Source: Membranipora membranacea
Taxonomy: Eukaryota > Bryozoa > Gymnolaemata > Cheilostomatida > Membraniporidae
Assembly: GCA_914767715.1 (NCBI GenBank)
Contig: OU612071.1
Location: 21,387,681-21,451,680 of the forward strand
Length of the DNA: 64,000 nucleotides
Direction: 5' to 3'
The notes under the pieces are model-generated. The model saw nothing but the letters and a program-made list of their open reading frames with translations, searched no databases and had not been told where the DNA came from. Below are positions 1 through 12,470 of the stretch, in pieces; the first letter of the stretch is position 1, and every line of letters starts with the position of its first letter. A program made the translations under genes and the position numbers.

Positions 1-542
1 AGAGATGCAATAGTATGTTTGAGTTCGCCAACCATTTTGAGGTGTCACAAGTTACAAAACTTAAAGCTGTCATGTAATTAATTGCATTACATTATATGCA
101 GTCTCTTCGTTGGGATTTTTATCATTTTAGACCAATTACAATATCGGTATATTATTTTATTTCATTATAAAAACCTTCCAGTTACCTGTTGCCTCAACAT
201 TTTATCATTCTGTATTCACCGTCTCAATCAAACACTCTTATGGTGTTTATCATGCTGTTTTTTATACAAAATATAACTTTTTTACGCAAAATATCACAAA
301 GTATGTCGCTTTTTTCATGAAGATTGATATGAAAGTAATCTGTAAAAAGAAACCATGTCACAGGACTCGGATAGGCTAAAAATAACTAATATATTGAAAT
401 GAAAAAAAATTGCAAGTGATCTAAAAAAGGGTAAAAGTTGACACCCAGCGTGACTTATCTCTGAGTAAAGTCTCACAGTCTGATAAAAAGTATCAGTTCA
501 GCTAAAACTAAGTGTAATGGTACTGGAAATGGTAACTGGAAC
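1..542. other. AT-rich non-coding stretch
   Basis: I see no exon with convincing coding character, no RNA gene and no clear repeat here. It is AT-rich sequence of the kind that fills introns and intergenic space in the rest of the window. Confidence 0.4.
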
Positions 543-743
543 ATGTTTTTGAGGCTGAGGCTAGACATTGGTGTGTTTGAGCAGCTGCCAAGGGGACCCT
601 CTTTGTTCAAATGCAATGAGAATTTTAAGAGGTATTTAAAAGATTCTCACGCACGACATGATGTTGATGATTTGTCTCGCTTGTTGAACCCTGCCTGGGG
701 TCCTTTAAGATATCAATGCCTCGAGGCTCTTACTGAAGGTTAA
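543..743 (+). other. coding-like fragment, unrecognised
   Basis: A 66-residue open frame has protein-like composition with few low-complexity runs: it is rich in Leu, Arg and Asp and contains the stretch DDLSRLLNPAWGPLRYQCL. It lies about 450 bases upstream of a broken helicase-like exon on the same strand, so it may be part of the same decayed mobile-element gene. I do not recognise the family, and chance cannot be excluded at this length. Confidence 0.2.
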
Positions 744-1187
744 TTATCTGATGATGTGTACAATTAGCCTCCCCTAGGTCACAGAATGACCGGCTTACAA
801 ATCCCTATTTTCCTTAATTTGCGTTATTGTCGGTTGTGGTAGAAAACCTTTCACCAACCAATATTAAGCGGAAAATCACTGAGGTAACGGGAAGTGAGAA
901 CATACAAATTCTCTCAGATTATCATGCACTGCCTTTAAGTCGTGTCCCGAAGATCAGATATCAATTTGTACCATAACATAGCATATATCAACTCAGGGCT
1001 GTAGTTTAGAGAAGCGTGTACAAAGCATTGCTAAGAAGGGTGCTGCAAGCTCTTCCAAAGCAGTTCAAAGTATGTAAATAGCAAATTAAAATCTCCAAAG
1101 AGCTTAGTCTGTCATGGATTATTCTATAATAAAACTTTTGGCCACTTTATTCAGCTTTCTAGGGGAGACGGCGCCTGCCTTGTAGTT

Positions 1188-2037
1188 ATGTCTCTAGAAG
1201 ACCTGCTGTCAAATGGTGTGAATGTGGCTGTCCTGGGCCAAGCCGGACTGGGAAGTCAACATTACGTTTAACAACATTAAGGTGAGTAGACCTACTCTTA
1301 CAACAGTTACGGGAAGCTATATGCGTAACTGACAAAACTACATTGTTTTTGTCAAGTCAATCTCGACACTAGCAAACCAAGAAGTTGAAGACTGCCAAGC
1401 ATAGTTTTTCCCAAGTACCTGTGATTGAATGTCAGATTTCACACAAATATCATTTGAGCCTGGCCATAATGCTTTGCCCTAATATATGAATCAATTTTGT
1501 GATAATGCTTTTTTTCAGAGCGATGACCAACAAGGTTGTGAAGCTGACAGCGGCCTGGAGAGAACTGCGCTCGAGGCAATGTTAAGTGTAAATGTGAAAA
1601 AAACACAAGACATCATGTGAGTTCTACCAAACATTGTAGTTTAATACTTTAGGGAAACTTAAAACTGTTTCTGAAGATGTTATTGTTATATGTTAGTATT
1701 TGTTACCACTTTAAGTATTATTTCATAATATTTATGTTTATTTTGCAAATAATAATCCGCGATTCTATGAATGTTTTTGTAAATATTACTCATGATTCTA
1801 TCATTGAGATGGAAAATTTTCTCTCTAGTGTATCAGAACGAGATAATGTTGGATAGGCTCCTTTCGAAGGCTTCATGTTTTCAAAGATTTTTAAACTTTT
1901 AAACTATCATTTTCACCAGTGATTTTAATCATTTTTGTCAATTATATAGAAAAACAGATATATTGTTGATTGATAAGATCAGTATGGTGAGTAGGAGGCT
2001 GCTGGAGCAGGTGGATCTTGCGTGCCAGATTGCGAAG
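1188..2037 (+). pseudogene. PIF1-like helicase remnant (Walker A and Walker B exons)
   Basis: Two pieces of a P-loop ATPase lie in order on the plus strand. The first (1188-1281) starts at an ATG and reads into a Walker A of the form GQAGLG-K-ST. One base is missing in the Lys codon, so the frame breaks inside the loop; a consensus donor (GTGAGT) follows at 1282. The second (about 1952-2037) reads ILLIDKISMVSRRLLEQVD, which matches the Walker B region of PIF1-type helicases (usually IDEISM) except that the Glu is replaced by Lys; it also ends at a GT donor. PIF1 helicases occur as cellular genes and inside Helitrons and other large transposons. The frameshift and the lost catalytic acid argue for a dead copy. 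I see no Rep domain or Helitron termini nearby, so the origin is open. Confidence 0.5.
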
Positions 2038-2039
2038 GT

Positions 2040-4262
2040 ACGAAAACCATCTACAGGATCCTGATAGCCATCCTGGAACACTCATGAGAAGAAATATTTT
2101 GATAATTATTTTATTGGTTATGATATTTGAGATATATCATACCACTTGACAGCAGTCAAGTCAAGCTCAGTGTCAAGGATTCCTCTAGCACACATCATTG
2201 GCATGTTGGACATTGTTGGTTTGTGTGTCGCTGTAACAAATTCAAATACACTGCAATACATAAGATTTTCTTGAGGGATTAGAAAATTTACTCTGAGAAA
2301 ACAGTGTCTGTAATTGCTCTAACTTATATCTTCATCCAGCAGAGGTCTCAATTGTACTTAAGATCGTTTCAATGCACTGCGTGAAGAATTGCTTCCAATT
2401 TTGTTTGGAGGCCATCTCAGATTTGTTGTTTATTGAGGCAGCCCACCTGTTTGGCTAACCGAATCCTCAAAAGTAACAACATAATAACTTGTTGCAGTAT
2501 AGATGCAGTCCCAGGGCACAATTTTTAAAAACATTTACAAATTCAACCGTAACATGAATGCTGTCAATGGTTATTTCAGGACTGCAATTCCTTAATGGTG
2601 ATAAATACACCAAGGTCGAACATACAGAAACCAGCTCACTGAAAATGCAGCAGAATATTTCACATAGAATATCATGTGTGTTATTAAGGGTGAGCCCTCT
2701 AGACACACAGTTATCATAATCCTATACGCATCCAGCATAGTTACATTAGTGTTTTTCAATAATAAAAATATTGGGATGACATTCGAGTAAAAATTAAGCT
2801 CAAACATTTGGGTGTAGTTTGAAAATGCTATCATTGAACAGTATCCACTGAAAAAGCCAAATCCAAACCATGTTACGGAATATTAATAATATTAATTATT
2901 TTGAGGTCTATAGTCATTCTGATAGAATTTGATGGGTGACTGATGGGTCACCACGATCCATACTGAAAACAGAAATATTCTTTTGTTTAAGTTCAGTATA
3001 GCATCTCCATTGTCATTTGTAAATTGCTCCACTCCTTTGATAAAAGGCAATTAGAATTTGTTTGAAACTGTACACAATGGCATAGAAACTACAAATATAT
3101 AGGCTCTTTGCACTGCCTTGCGCAACATTGCCACTGCACTGATGGATGAAATAAACATCGTAATGAACAAGTAAATCGCAATTTTAAATATGTTAAAAAA
3201 ATATTTCAAACATTCCCTCAAAAGCTCATTTAGATAATGTGATGAACTGATGCTCCAAAAAAAACCAGATTTCTGTGAGTTACCATGTCGAAATGTAGTT
3301 CTGCCCAAACAGAAAAACACGAACTTGGAGATTTTTTGTCAGATTTGGAGTTTTTTGCAGAAAAAGATAAATGAATAGTTAGCTGATTGACTAACGATCC
3401 AGGTGACCAAATGTGGTTATTCTGAATTAAAAACTGTAGGAAGGAGACAGCTTTTGGAAAAGTAAGGAGGAGATAATTACAACTGAGCATTTTTGACTTT
3501 AAATAACTGAGCACCTAACGAGATTTTTGCATACTCAATACTTGTCTGGGTGTGTTAGCAAAATATATGTGGGTGATTTGGGGTTACCCTTTGTTTGGTG
3601 GATGGTGTCTTGGTGGATGATTGCTTCAATATTGAATTAAAAAAACAAATTTCATTTAACAGCCAGTCGCTCAAGCTTAGCTGCTTTACCTAGGTCATGA
3701 GAACACACCTTTCCTGCTTTACAGGCAAATGATGAAGCATTGACAACTGCAGTCTATCTTCTACTGGGGATTGGTACGCTCCAACCTGCCTGCAAACAGA
3801 GAGCATAATGGCGCAGATATTGCTACCTGGGCAATAGGCACTAATATTTTCGCCGCCCATGCCATGGGATGGGTGAGTGAAAAGACACTTGATTTTAATC
3901 AACCTTTTTAATCGACTGACAAGAGGCTCACCAGAGCTGTTAAAAGAAAAGTTCAGGATGGAATCAAGTCTCCTCATGCAATACTTGGATATCTAGAACT
4001 GTCTAAGAGACCATTTACGTTTGTACGAATCAAAGCGACTTAATCCGAGAATCGATACTGTGAGAAGTCTTGTCTATCATAAGAAAAGGTATTGCACTTT
4101 ATCCCATTTAGTCTTGCCTACCCTATGTAGAGTTGGTTGGTTGGTTTATTTTGTCACAAACATTAGGTATGCTGCGAGATTGAGTGTTTATACTGTTACA
4201 TGAGTAGGGAATACCAAAAAGAAACATAAACAAAATGAGTAAAGTAAAGTCTGACTTCTAGT
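2040..4262. other. no gene seen
   Basis: Only short frames of unremarkable composition occur on either strand. A stretch around 3720-3790 reads a few plausible residues (NDEALTTAVYLLL) on the plus strand, possibly more of the decayed helicase-type gene upstream, but no complete exon can be defined. Confidence 0.3.
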
Positions 4263-4592
4263 GGATTAAAAAATATCTTGCAATATCAAAATCAAGTGTC
4301 TGAGGAATGAGTCTTTACCCCAGGCAGTTCTGTATTTAAGGCTGCGATATCTGCCTGAGGGGAGTTTCTCAAGAAAATTGTTTAAAAAATGTTCGTCATC
4401 ATGTATTATCTGCAGGGCCAGGTTCTTTGTACGTTTTGATATGACTGAATCTAGGTCCCCAATATCAAGACCTTGTCTGTCGCCTTGCTTAAAAAACTTT
4501 CTCAGAGCTTTCTTGTCTCGTGAATAAATACTAGTGAACAAAATAGGTAGGCAGTAGGTTAGAATGGATACAATAAAACTTTTAAATAACAT
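4263..4592 (-). pseudogene. LINE reverse transcriptase C-terminal fragment
   Basis: A 108-residue minus-strand frame begins FKSFIVSILTYCLPILF and continues through a basic region to a segment with ALQIIHDDEHFLNNFLEKLP and a final Arg/Lys/Phe-rich tail. This is the layout of the region after the reverse-transcriptase domain in CR1/L2-like non-LTR retrotransposons: the conserved SFI...LTYGLP helix, then the thumb and C-terminal tail. The rest of the element is absent, as is usual for 5'-truncated LINE copies, although the fragment also lacks an obvious 3' repeat tail. There is no intact endonuclease or RT core nearby, so it cannot be autonomous. Confidence 0.6.
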
Positions 4593-4929
4593 GCAGGAGT
4601 AGATCCAGTTTGATCAGATGAGGACGGTATCAACTTGAATAGTTAATATGAAAGCCGTTTGGTTGCATTCAAAACCAGACCGGAGAACCCTAACAGCCTG
4701 AATCAGAAAGATGTGATTTGTTCAGCACTTTTTTCTTAGTAATGTCTACATATATTATAATATCATATATAATCAGTATAAAATAATTAGTATATCTGAC
4801 AATTGTACATGTGAGCTCTTACCCAGTTTATTAACAATCCCTTCATTTCTTTCTCATGCAGCAAACAGCAATCAGGATTTTGTTGACCCTGCTCAGGGGT
4901 TTGTTATCATGACCAGTTTTATGGCACAA

Positions 4930-5100
4930 CTAATGGAGATGTATGGTCAGATAACACTCGCACAAACATATTATACATGGTCGCTGTCTTCACAAATGAA
5001 GGTTATCGACATGTTGCATTGTTTCTGACCAGCAAGGAAGACGCAGCCAGCCATATCAGACCATATCAGCTTTCCTTAAGCATTTGAAGGATGTTAGAGG
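4930..5100 (+). pseudogene. possible MULE transposase core scrap
   Basis: The plus strand here reads LYMVAVFTNEGYRHVALFLTS followed by KEDAASHI. This resembles the core of MULE transposase domains, where a hydrophobic strand, a short turn, a second strand and a conserved acidic residue occur in this spacing. The frame is short and runs into stops on both sides, so if the assignment is right it is a fossil. An unrelated coding remnant is possible. Confidence 0.25.
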
Positions 5101-6589
5101 TTAGATGTTAGAGGAAGCTGGAAATGAAGAAGAGGAAGACATAATCACCCAGTGTTTCGCCTCGATTATAGCATAAAGGAAGGTTAACTAAAGAAAAAGA
5201 TCCCTACTACAGGCAGGTGCAGGGTCAAATAATATAATTGACATGGAAGAGTTGTGGGTTTTATTTTTTTATGAGGTCCATCAGGGGCATTTTGAAGTGA
5301 TTGGGCATGACGAAGATTTTAGCATCCATATTCATGACAATATCAAAAAGTTTTATCATTTGTATATGCCGCCCCAAATTTTTTAAGGGCGTAAAATTTA
5401 AATTCTTGTCATCTTTTGCCTCAGTTTAAGTACTTACTTATAATACACGGTTAAGCATGATGTCTGACATGTGAATGTTTAGGTTTTTTGCTGTTATAAC
5501 CAAAGCTGGTGAGGTGTAAAATTAATTTTAATGTTTGAAATAATAATGTTTGCGTAAGTTCACACCTCTGTTGATAAAATACATTCTGGTATCTTACTGT
5601 TCCTACCTTTATGCATAACAATGTTGAAAGTATTGATTTAAAAACACATATTAATTTTGTACAGTAGGCCAATCGATGTTCATAAATATAATCTGGCTAA
5701 CTGCAAGCAGTGTAGTCCTCCAATATCTGTCTCTTCATACCAACACCTGTCTGTTCTCAGTCATCAGTGAAATGCTATCAACACTCAGCACGCTTTTCAT
5801 TGTAGTTGTTAATCAAACAAAACAAGAGATGATTTAAATTTTGGGCTTTTGATATTGTGTAACTTTGGTTATGGAGTATTTTTTAATAAGTCTCAAAATA
5901 TTTTCAAAATTAAGTTGCACAATGATAAATTCATAGCTACTGCTTCATTTTTTCTTCATCGAAACATTTGTATTTCTATTTTTTTGATATTGTAGGGACA
6001 TATAACCAGCTTCAGTATGCAGCTGGATTACCTTAAAGTTTACAAACCAAGTCTCACAGTCCATAGAGCCCTTTAGCCTCTAGTCTAGTTTTATATTTAG
6101 TTTCAAGTACTACTGTGACAGTTTATGGTGGGCTAGTTTATCTTTTAAACCTGAGGTGCTGACAGAAGCAATAGAAGTATTGCACTTTCACATGTGACAA
6201 AGATCGACTACCTGCACCACCTGTTCACCCCCCCCCCCCCCAAAGATCCAGAATAACAGACATCATGCAAATTGATAATATATGTTGCTTCGCATCCCAC
6301 ATTATATTAACCCTGTTGTCTTTGGTGTTGTTATCATTTGGTAATCATGGCAGAGGTTTATTTTTTAGGAGATGTCAGTGTCCTTTTTTTGAACTTTTTA
6401 TCTAATTTTTTTAAAGATCCCTGCAGTGGTAAAACAAATGAAACTGTTAATCTGTTGTATGTAACTCAAATATGTCTGGAGTATTTACTGATACATGTTC
6501 ATCTTTTGAAACAGTCTCTCAGCTACGCAGAGGTGAAGATCGTTGATGCCTTAAGAAAAGGATGATTTTGTATTTCTAAGCAAGGAGCT
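5101..6589. other. no gene seen; poly-C run
   Basis: Non-coding sequence with a C homopolymer of about 13-14 bases at 6229-6242. Nothing else stands out. Confidence 0.3.
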
Positions 6590-7190
6590 GACTGATAAAG
6601 GATATCAGCATTTATTTATCGACTCAATTCGCTCTACTCCACTGACAACACCTCCACTCTCTACAAGTCTGATGCCGATAATTTGGCTGATTTCTCTCTA
6701 CCATCCCTCATCGTTGAGTTCAAAATTAAGCTTCCTACCCTCCTGAGTACCATCCATGAGATGATCGAAAAGAAGGGCGATGCAAACGTAACAAAGACAT
6801 CAACTATCGCCACCACCATAGTGGCAAAATACTGTCAGCCGATGAACATAAGTCATTGGCACTCCAGTATGTCCATGGAGTCAATCTAGACACAGAAGGA
6901 ACAAAAGACTCCTGCGTCAGCCATCTACAGAGGACTGGTGACTCTGTCAATCTGCAGGTGCTGCGGGAAAAACTAACAGATATGTCGTCACTAACATCAA
7001 AACTGATGCTAGGAGAGACATCTTATGACAATAATTACCCATACGCCAAGCCCAGACACCAGGCTACAACCAGGGGCAACAAGATATATAACATCACACG
7101 TGGTGTCATTGTCCACATCTCAACATCTCATCTGCTCAGAAAGTTTCATCGATGACAGCACAGATGATGCTTATGTCTGGTATCTGTCTT
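6590..7190 (+). other. decayed coding-like region, unrecognised
   Basis: Two overlapping plus-strand frames (6683-6889 and 6856-7155) together look like one protein interrupted by frameshifts. The composition is protein-like and GC is higher than in the flanks, with blocks such as LPTLLSTIHEMIEKKGDANV and LQVLREKLTDMSSLTSKLM. I could not assign a family. It may belong to the same class of decayed multi-exon mobile-element genes as the P-loop remnants on either side. No intact start, stop or splice pattern can be defined. Confidence 0.3.
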
Positions 7191-7973
7191 ATGTCAGGTG
7201 TTGCAGAGATAGAAAATTTAGAGGATACATCTTCCGATATGAGAGTACTCCAGCAAACAATTCAACAATATTCATCCCCCATGAGCAGCAATCCTATTAC
7301 TATATTATAGGCAAAAAGTTGTATCAGGGAAGTACTTGAATTTGTCTGCTCTGATTTTATGTCCAAACACTCCGATTTTCGTATAGAGATCTGAGTTATT
7401 ATGAGTAGCTACATTGATATTATACAGAGATTGTTTGACTACTACTAATGCTTTTTCTCCATCAACAGGAAATTTTATCAATATACCTAAGACAATAGTC
7501 ACCAGATACCAGCTAAACTCATTCCACCACTGGAGCAAGTATGTTGAATTGATAATTCCGTCAACATCGTATCATTGTAAAGGAGGGGTTGTCACTTCAG
7601 TAGATTCTTAAGGGAGTAGCTACCATGCTGGTATGGCAGTCTGTTTATCTGTGCTGGATGGTGGTCACCCATGTGCTATTCTGCCAGCGTAGATTATGAA
7701 CTCAACATAGGGCATATCTAATATATAACATGAATGAGAATAACGTTAGTGATATTAAGAATAGTGCCCTTAGCAGCAAAGCACCAATGGACGTTCTCTA
7801 TTATAAAATAACAGTAAAGTTATCTCACCAGGAGGAATTTTTGTTTAGTTGTGTGATGGTGCGATTCCTATATTATCACTGTATTTTTGTACTTATGAAA
7901 CCTTTCTCTGTATAAGCCCTAGGACAGGTCAGTCGGCAAATTTTTCTATTCCTATTTGAAATAACTACCAAGG

Positions 7974-8079
7974 ATGACAGAACCTATACGGCTAGCCATC
8001 ACTGCAGGTCAGAATGTGGTGGTGCTAGGTGCCAGTGGTACCAGGAAAACAACAGTATACACTTCAAAAAAAAGACTTT
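7974..8079 (+). pseudogene. second P-loop ATPase remnant
   Basis: An ATG-initiated frame reads LAITAGQNVVVLGASGTRKTT, a Walker A loop in which the usual second Gly of GxGKT is Arg. It closely resembles the remnant at 1188 (hydrophobic strand VNVAVLG then the loop), so the two are probably relics of one repeated gene family related to PIF1-type helicases. The frame stops after about 35 residues. Confidence 0.4.
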
Positions 8080-8432
8080 AAAAGACAGGCAATATACGAT
8101 GTGCTTCTACCGCCGTTGCTGCAAAAAGGTAGTTATAGGTAGTTATTTATATGTTGTTCAGGTAGAAGTCTCCTGTCCAATATACATTTGGAGTTTGTTG
8201 ATGCAAAACTTCTTGCATTAAAATAATGGGCTGAATATTGAATAAAGGATGGGATTGATGGGAAGGCTGGTTTGGGAAACATTTCAAAGCTGTATAATAT
8301 ATGGGTGTCATCATAAATAGTACTCTTTTGTCCAAGTCGGAGCCCATTGGGATCATTCAACTCTCCTTCACTGACACCTGCATTGCCACATATGCATTAT
8401 GTATGCAACTCTAAGCATTTAATTGTAGAAGA

Positions 8433-8656
8433 ATTGCTATTAGGTAAATTCGCGGTATCTATATATTAAATAATCAATAAATAATCAATGGAAATCCCAT
8501 TTTCATTGGGAAATCCAACTGAATCAAACTTGAATTCAAGTTGTCTCCCTTTTACCGATGAGGAGATAATTCTAAGTTTCATGACATGATTTCCATTGAT
8601 TATTTTTTTGATTATTTAAAATAGATACCAAGGGCGCGAATTTACCTAACAGCAAT
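8433..8656. mobile_element. 224-bp MITE
   Basis: The ends are inverted repeats: the left end reads attgctattaggtaaattcg and the right end is its complement with one mismatch. The similarity continues inward through AT-rich sequence for about 55 bases. There is no coding capacity inside. No target-site duplication is clear, so the superfamily is unknown. Confidence 0.6.
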
Positions 8657-8659
8657 GTA

Positions 8660-9505
8660 CATGTATAACAGATATCATCGACATCTTTTTTTATCATGTC
8701 ATGTCATAATCTATATAAACTTTATGTTTGAATTTTTTATAAGAAAAAATTAAAGTGGGAGAATGTAAGAATCAACAACAAAGTAAACCGCTGCATTGTG
8801 CCTAGTATGTTATTATCAAATTATACGCTTGCCAATTATGTAAAAAAAAGACCTAAACTGCGATTCTCGTTTATGGCTTCCAAAAAAATCTATCATGCTG
8901 CTGCAAAAGTAATTAAAAACCCAACTTAGCACTCACATATTTCTAATCTGAACTCTCGCTGAACTTCTGCCTCTAAATATGGACCAAAATTAATGGGGTT
9001 TACAGGTCAACCGGAAACAGGTAACACAACAGGATTACGGTCATTTTTTACCACTTAGTATTCAAAACATAAAAGATCAAGTGAACGTCATCTGGCTCTA
9101 TCAATTCAGTTATGTGTAGAAAACCATAGAGTCAAGATGTGAAAACCAATATTAACTAGGAATACACCAGAGGTATGTCAATTTTAACTTTTAATTCTGA
9201 TTAAACTGTAATTTTTCAATGGTATACATAATTTGAAGCTTATTGTTTTATAACTACATTGTAAATAAATATTCTTGGAAAAGCCATTTTAATTTCATAT
9301 TTGATAATTTGATCATAATTTGACTAGTGTTACTCATGTTTTTTAAACAATTACAGGTTTCATGGAGTTTAAATGGAATATCAAATATTATGGATAACAG
9401 ACAAAATAAAGAAATCGTAGTTCAGTGAACTTTGTCTAGATAATTGTAGTTATAAGAGTTCTACACCTAACCCAAACGGCTAAAGTTCATAGATAACTTT
9501 ATACA
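8660..9505. other. no gene seen
   Basis: AT-rich sequence upstream of the RING-finger gene. No exon or repeat structure could be supported. Confidence 0.3.
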
Positions 9506-9508
9506 CAC

Positions 9509-9516
9509 TATATAAG
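9509..9516 (+). promoter_or_regulatory. TATA box of the small RING gene
   Basis: TATATAAG stands about 90 bases before a good splice donor (GTAAGT at 9598). A 5' untranslated exon would run from about 9540 to 9597 and join an acceptor at 9942, just before the start codon. The spacing fits a focused TATA promoter. Confidence 0.45.
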
Positions 9517-9943
9517 CTCGGAACCTGTACGAGTTTCCTCACTACCACCATTCAACGTACACAGATAATCCAGATAGCCGAAATTCATCATCGACAAGTA
9601 AGTTCATACTATTCGTTGTCGGTATTGTAAAAATCATCGTTCTTGAAATAATACTAAGAATATCAAGTATACCAATATACCAATATGTTAGACTCTACAC
9701 CAGACAGCGACAACAAACATGTGATGTCAATGCTACATAGTCATTCTCGTATAATGAGTTAAAATAAAAAAATTAGGTAATAAAAACTCGGTATATTATT
9801 ATTTCAATAACACCATCATTACATTATAATGGCGGTGAAATATCCAGTTTATTTATTTCCTCAGCAAGTCAAACCAGTGTTCAGTAATTTTTATTCCATC
9901 GCCCACGTTAATTTATATCTGTTTCATCTTTGTTTATTTTAGT

Positions 9944-10453
9944 ATGGCATATTGTACTATATGCATGGAAGATGTAACCTCATTTATCACACTGAACTGT
10001 ACCCACACCTTTTGTCTGCCCCAGCGCTGTTACCCTTATTTGCAGGGCACACAACAAGAATTACCTACCTGCCCTAATTGCCGGGCCGTAGTAGAACAAG
10101 GTATGTTTAATATTTCATTCCTCTCTTATTTTCTTTTAAAAAATTTTTTTATATATTCGTTCTCATGCTCCGCCATTTTCTCACACCTTCTCAACTACTA
10201 TGTTTAATAGGTTAAACCGTAATGGTTTCTATTGGTATTCTAACGTGGCAGCTCCATCAATTATTATGTACACTAATCGTATCACTGACCAAAAAAAAAT
10301 ATAACTGGAGATTGATTTATTAACAACTTCACATAATAAGTCTAAAAAAAATTCTTTTCCTTCTTTGTAGGCAATGTGACCCAGTGGTACTGGGACAAGG
10401 TTGGTGCGGAACCCGTTCAGAATCATTATCATCACTACTACTATAACCAATGA
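9944..10453 (+). CDS. small two-exon RING-finger-like protein
   Basis: Exon 1 (9944-10100) and exon 2 (10371-10453) join in frame across a GTATGT..TAG intron to give a 79-residue protein. The N-terminal 50 residues form a RING-like zinc-binding fold: CTIC, then after 11 residues C-x-H-x2-C, a further Cys five residues on, and the closing pair CPNC. The usual C-x2-C after the His is C-x4-C here, so zinc geometry may be slightly altered. RING domains normally recruit ubiquitin-conjugating enzymes; this protein has nothing else beyond a short Tyr/His-rich tail (HYHHYYYNQ), so it may act as an adaptor or be a captured exon of a larger ligase. An acceptor lies directly before the ATG, implying a non-coding first exon. 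An AATAAA is present at 10658. There are no disabling changes. The fold call is solid; the function is inferred. Confidence 0.65.
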
Positions 10454-10512
10454 TATCTTCTTCTTTTAATTTGAATGTGTAGGGATTATACTCAGGATGT
10501 TGAAGGGCTACC

Positions 10513-10615
10513 AGCTCAAGAACCAAACGTAGATAAATTTGCAATATTACTCAAAATATTGAAGACATATTAACTCAAGAACCAAACATAGATAAACTCG
10601 CAGTATTACTAAGAA
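10513..10615 (+). repeat. two-copy tandem repeat, about 60 bp
   Basis: A block starting ctcaagaaccaaacgtagat at 10513 recurs at 10573 with a few substitutions. It lies in the probable 3' untranslated region of the RING gene. Both copies can be read as similar peptides (AQEPNVDKFAILL and TQEPNIDKLAVLL), so a duplicated coding exon is an alternative. Confidence 0.5.
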
Positions 10616-10859
10616 TGCGGCATCCTCATTCTAATGTGCTTGTTTTGTTTTTATAAAAATAAAATAGAAATTACACTTCTTTCTATGACCTTTGTTATAT
10701 TGTACATGTAATTTGTTTCCTCAATTCAGATTTAATGTGTATTCAGTGCCATTGTCAACAATGTCATAATATCTGGCACAGCGAATCTCATAATAATAAT
10801 AAGGCCTTTATGTAAAACCTATCTTATGGTTTACATAGTAAGTGTCTGAGTCTGCAAAC

Positions 10860-12470
10860 CTAATTTATTAATTTATATTTGACAGATGAAAGATCGAAGG
10901 AATCGAGAAAGGGGGCGACGCACAGATTGCACATATTACAAGCCACCACATGACGGTACAAATGCGGGGTTTGTGGGTGTCTACCTGTAAAGCATGTGAG
11001 TAGTTAGGCTTTAAACATAGGATACCGGCCATACCGGAAATGTAGAAATAATAAAGAACTTATCCATTAAAATACTGTATCATGCTGCTTAATGCATTGC
11101 AAGTTCTGGTCAGATTATGCATATATTTGGGGCCACAAATAGAACATATGCTCTTGACCCGGAATTCCTTGATTGGCTTGGATCTGCAGTCTCTGTTCAT
11201 TGGCTGGGAGATGAGAATACATAACCCGAACGGGAATGATGATAGCAGCATCTCATCCATCATCTTTGAACAGAACCATGAAGCTGAGCAAAGAGACACT
11301 TCATAAAGTTACAGACCAGAGGGAGATTTCACCTCAGTTGTTAGAGGAAGATGACATGAGACATTTCGGGTTGGATATTTATCAATATACTTCATATCGA
11401 GGAGAGACAAAGTATTGTGAAAAAAGTGTAAAATAAATATAAGGGAAAGAGGAATGGACCAGCTTTGCTATGAGACGCACACTTAATTCTGAGGTGAGCT
11501 ATTACATTCTCTTATTCTGCTTTGTATACAGATGATCAGGGAACAACAGTTGAAGACAGCAACAAAGAGCTTCTTATAAAACTTGAAAAAAGAACAACCA
11601 AAATCCCTTCAAGCGGCCATGAAGAAGGTCGGGTCAATCAGCGAGGCAGTACAAACATGTGTCTGAACCATTCATCCATAAATACCCATTTCTGGCTGAT
11701 GACAGTACATCCTGTACCGGAATGTAAGTATGCATCAGTATTTTATGTCAGAAAATGAATGTACCTCTGTTTTTTAGGTTTTGTCTAAACACATTATTAC
11801 CAGTCGTGTGAAAGTTTCGACTTCTTGAGTTAGCAGCTTTGAGTTACCAGTATCAGCTTCACTTCACTTAATACAACATGTCTGAACTCATAAATCAACA
11901 CCTGTTCATGGAGAAACCGGTACATTCTGAACAATAATGATTTTCCCACCACACACGATCTTTGGCGGAAGAAGCTCAAACAAAAATTCTAAAACTATCG
12001 AAAGAACCTAGTGAGCCCTCAGGTACTAGTGATAAGGCAGAAATACACTACAGCCAAGAAAAGGCCAATGATTACTTCAAGTGCTGCTGCAGAAGCTATT
12101 CCACCGCCATCCCCTATGAAAAGAAGCAAGGTACAGCAAATTATATCTGTTATCTCTTGTCGATTACAAAAAGCTAGTTTCTCACACACTGTCGTAATTG
12201 GGTAAACTGAATCAGAATCTTAGTGCAATGTAATAGCACTGCTACACAACAATCGTATTGCAACACTGAAGTTCCTAGTGATGCAGCTGCTGAGACAGAG
12301 ATAAAATATGTCCAGACTGCACCAGAGCGCAAGGGAATACATGAAATGTTGGCCAGAACTCGGGAGAAGCGGATGAAGAACATTATTGTTGCAGTTCTAA
12401 ATCCAAAGGCACCTGACAACAGGAGCAAACTACGAGTCCATTCATAAGCATTACTGACTCGGGGCATCTA
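10860..12470 (+). other. coding-like fragments, unrecognised
   Basis: Several short plus-strand frames (11082-11306, 11236-11436, 11522-11758, 11962-12177, 12223-12447) have protein-like composition and some end near GT donors or begin after AG acceptors. They could be exons of a decayed gene or mobile element. One includes a Lys/Arg-rich stretch (HEMLARTREKRMKNIIVAVL). I recognise no domain, and I cannot connect the pieces into a continuous frame. Confidence 0.25.

Noticed and set aside
9944-10207. The RING frame read straight through to 87 codons
   Set aside because: After residue 52 it turns into a hydrophobic AT-rich tail beyond a GTATGT donor. Splicing to 10371 gives a better protein and a clean stop.
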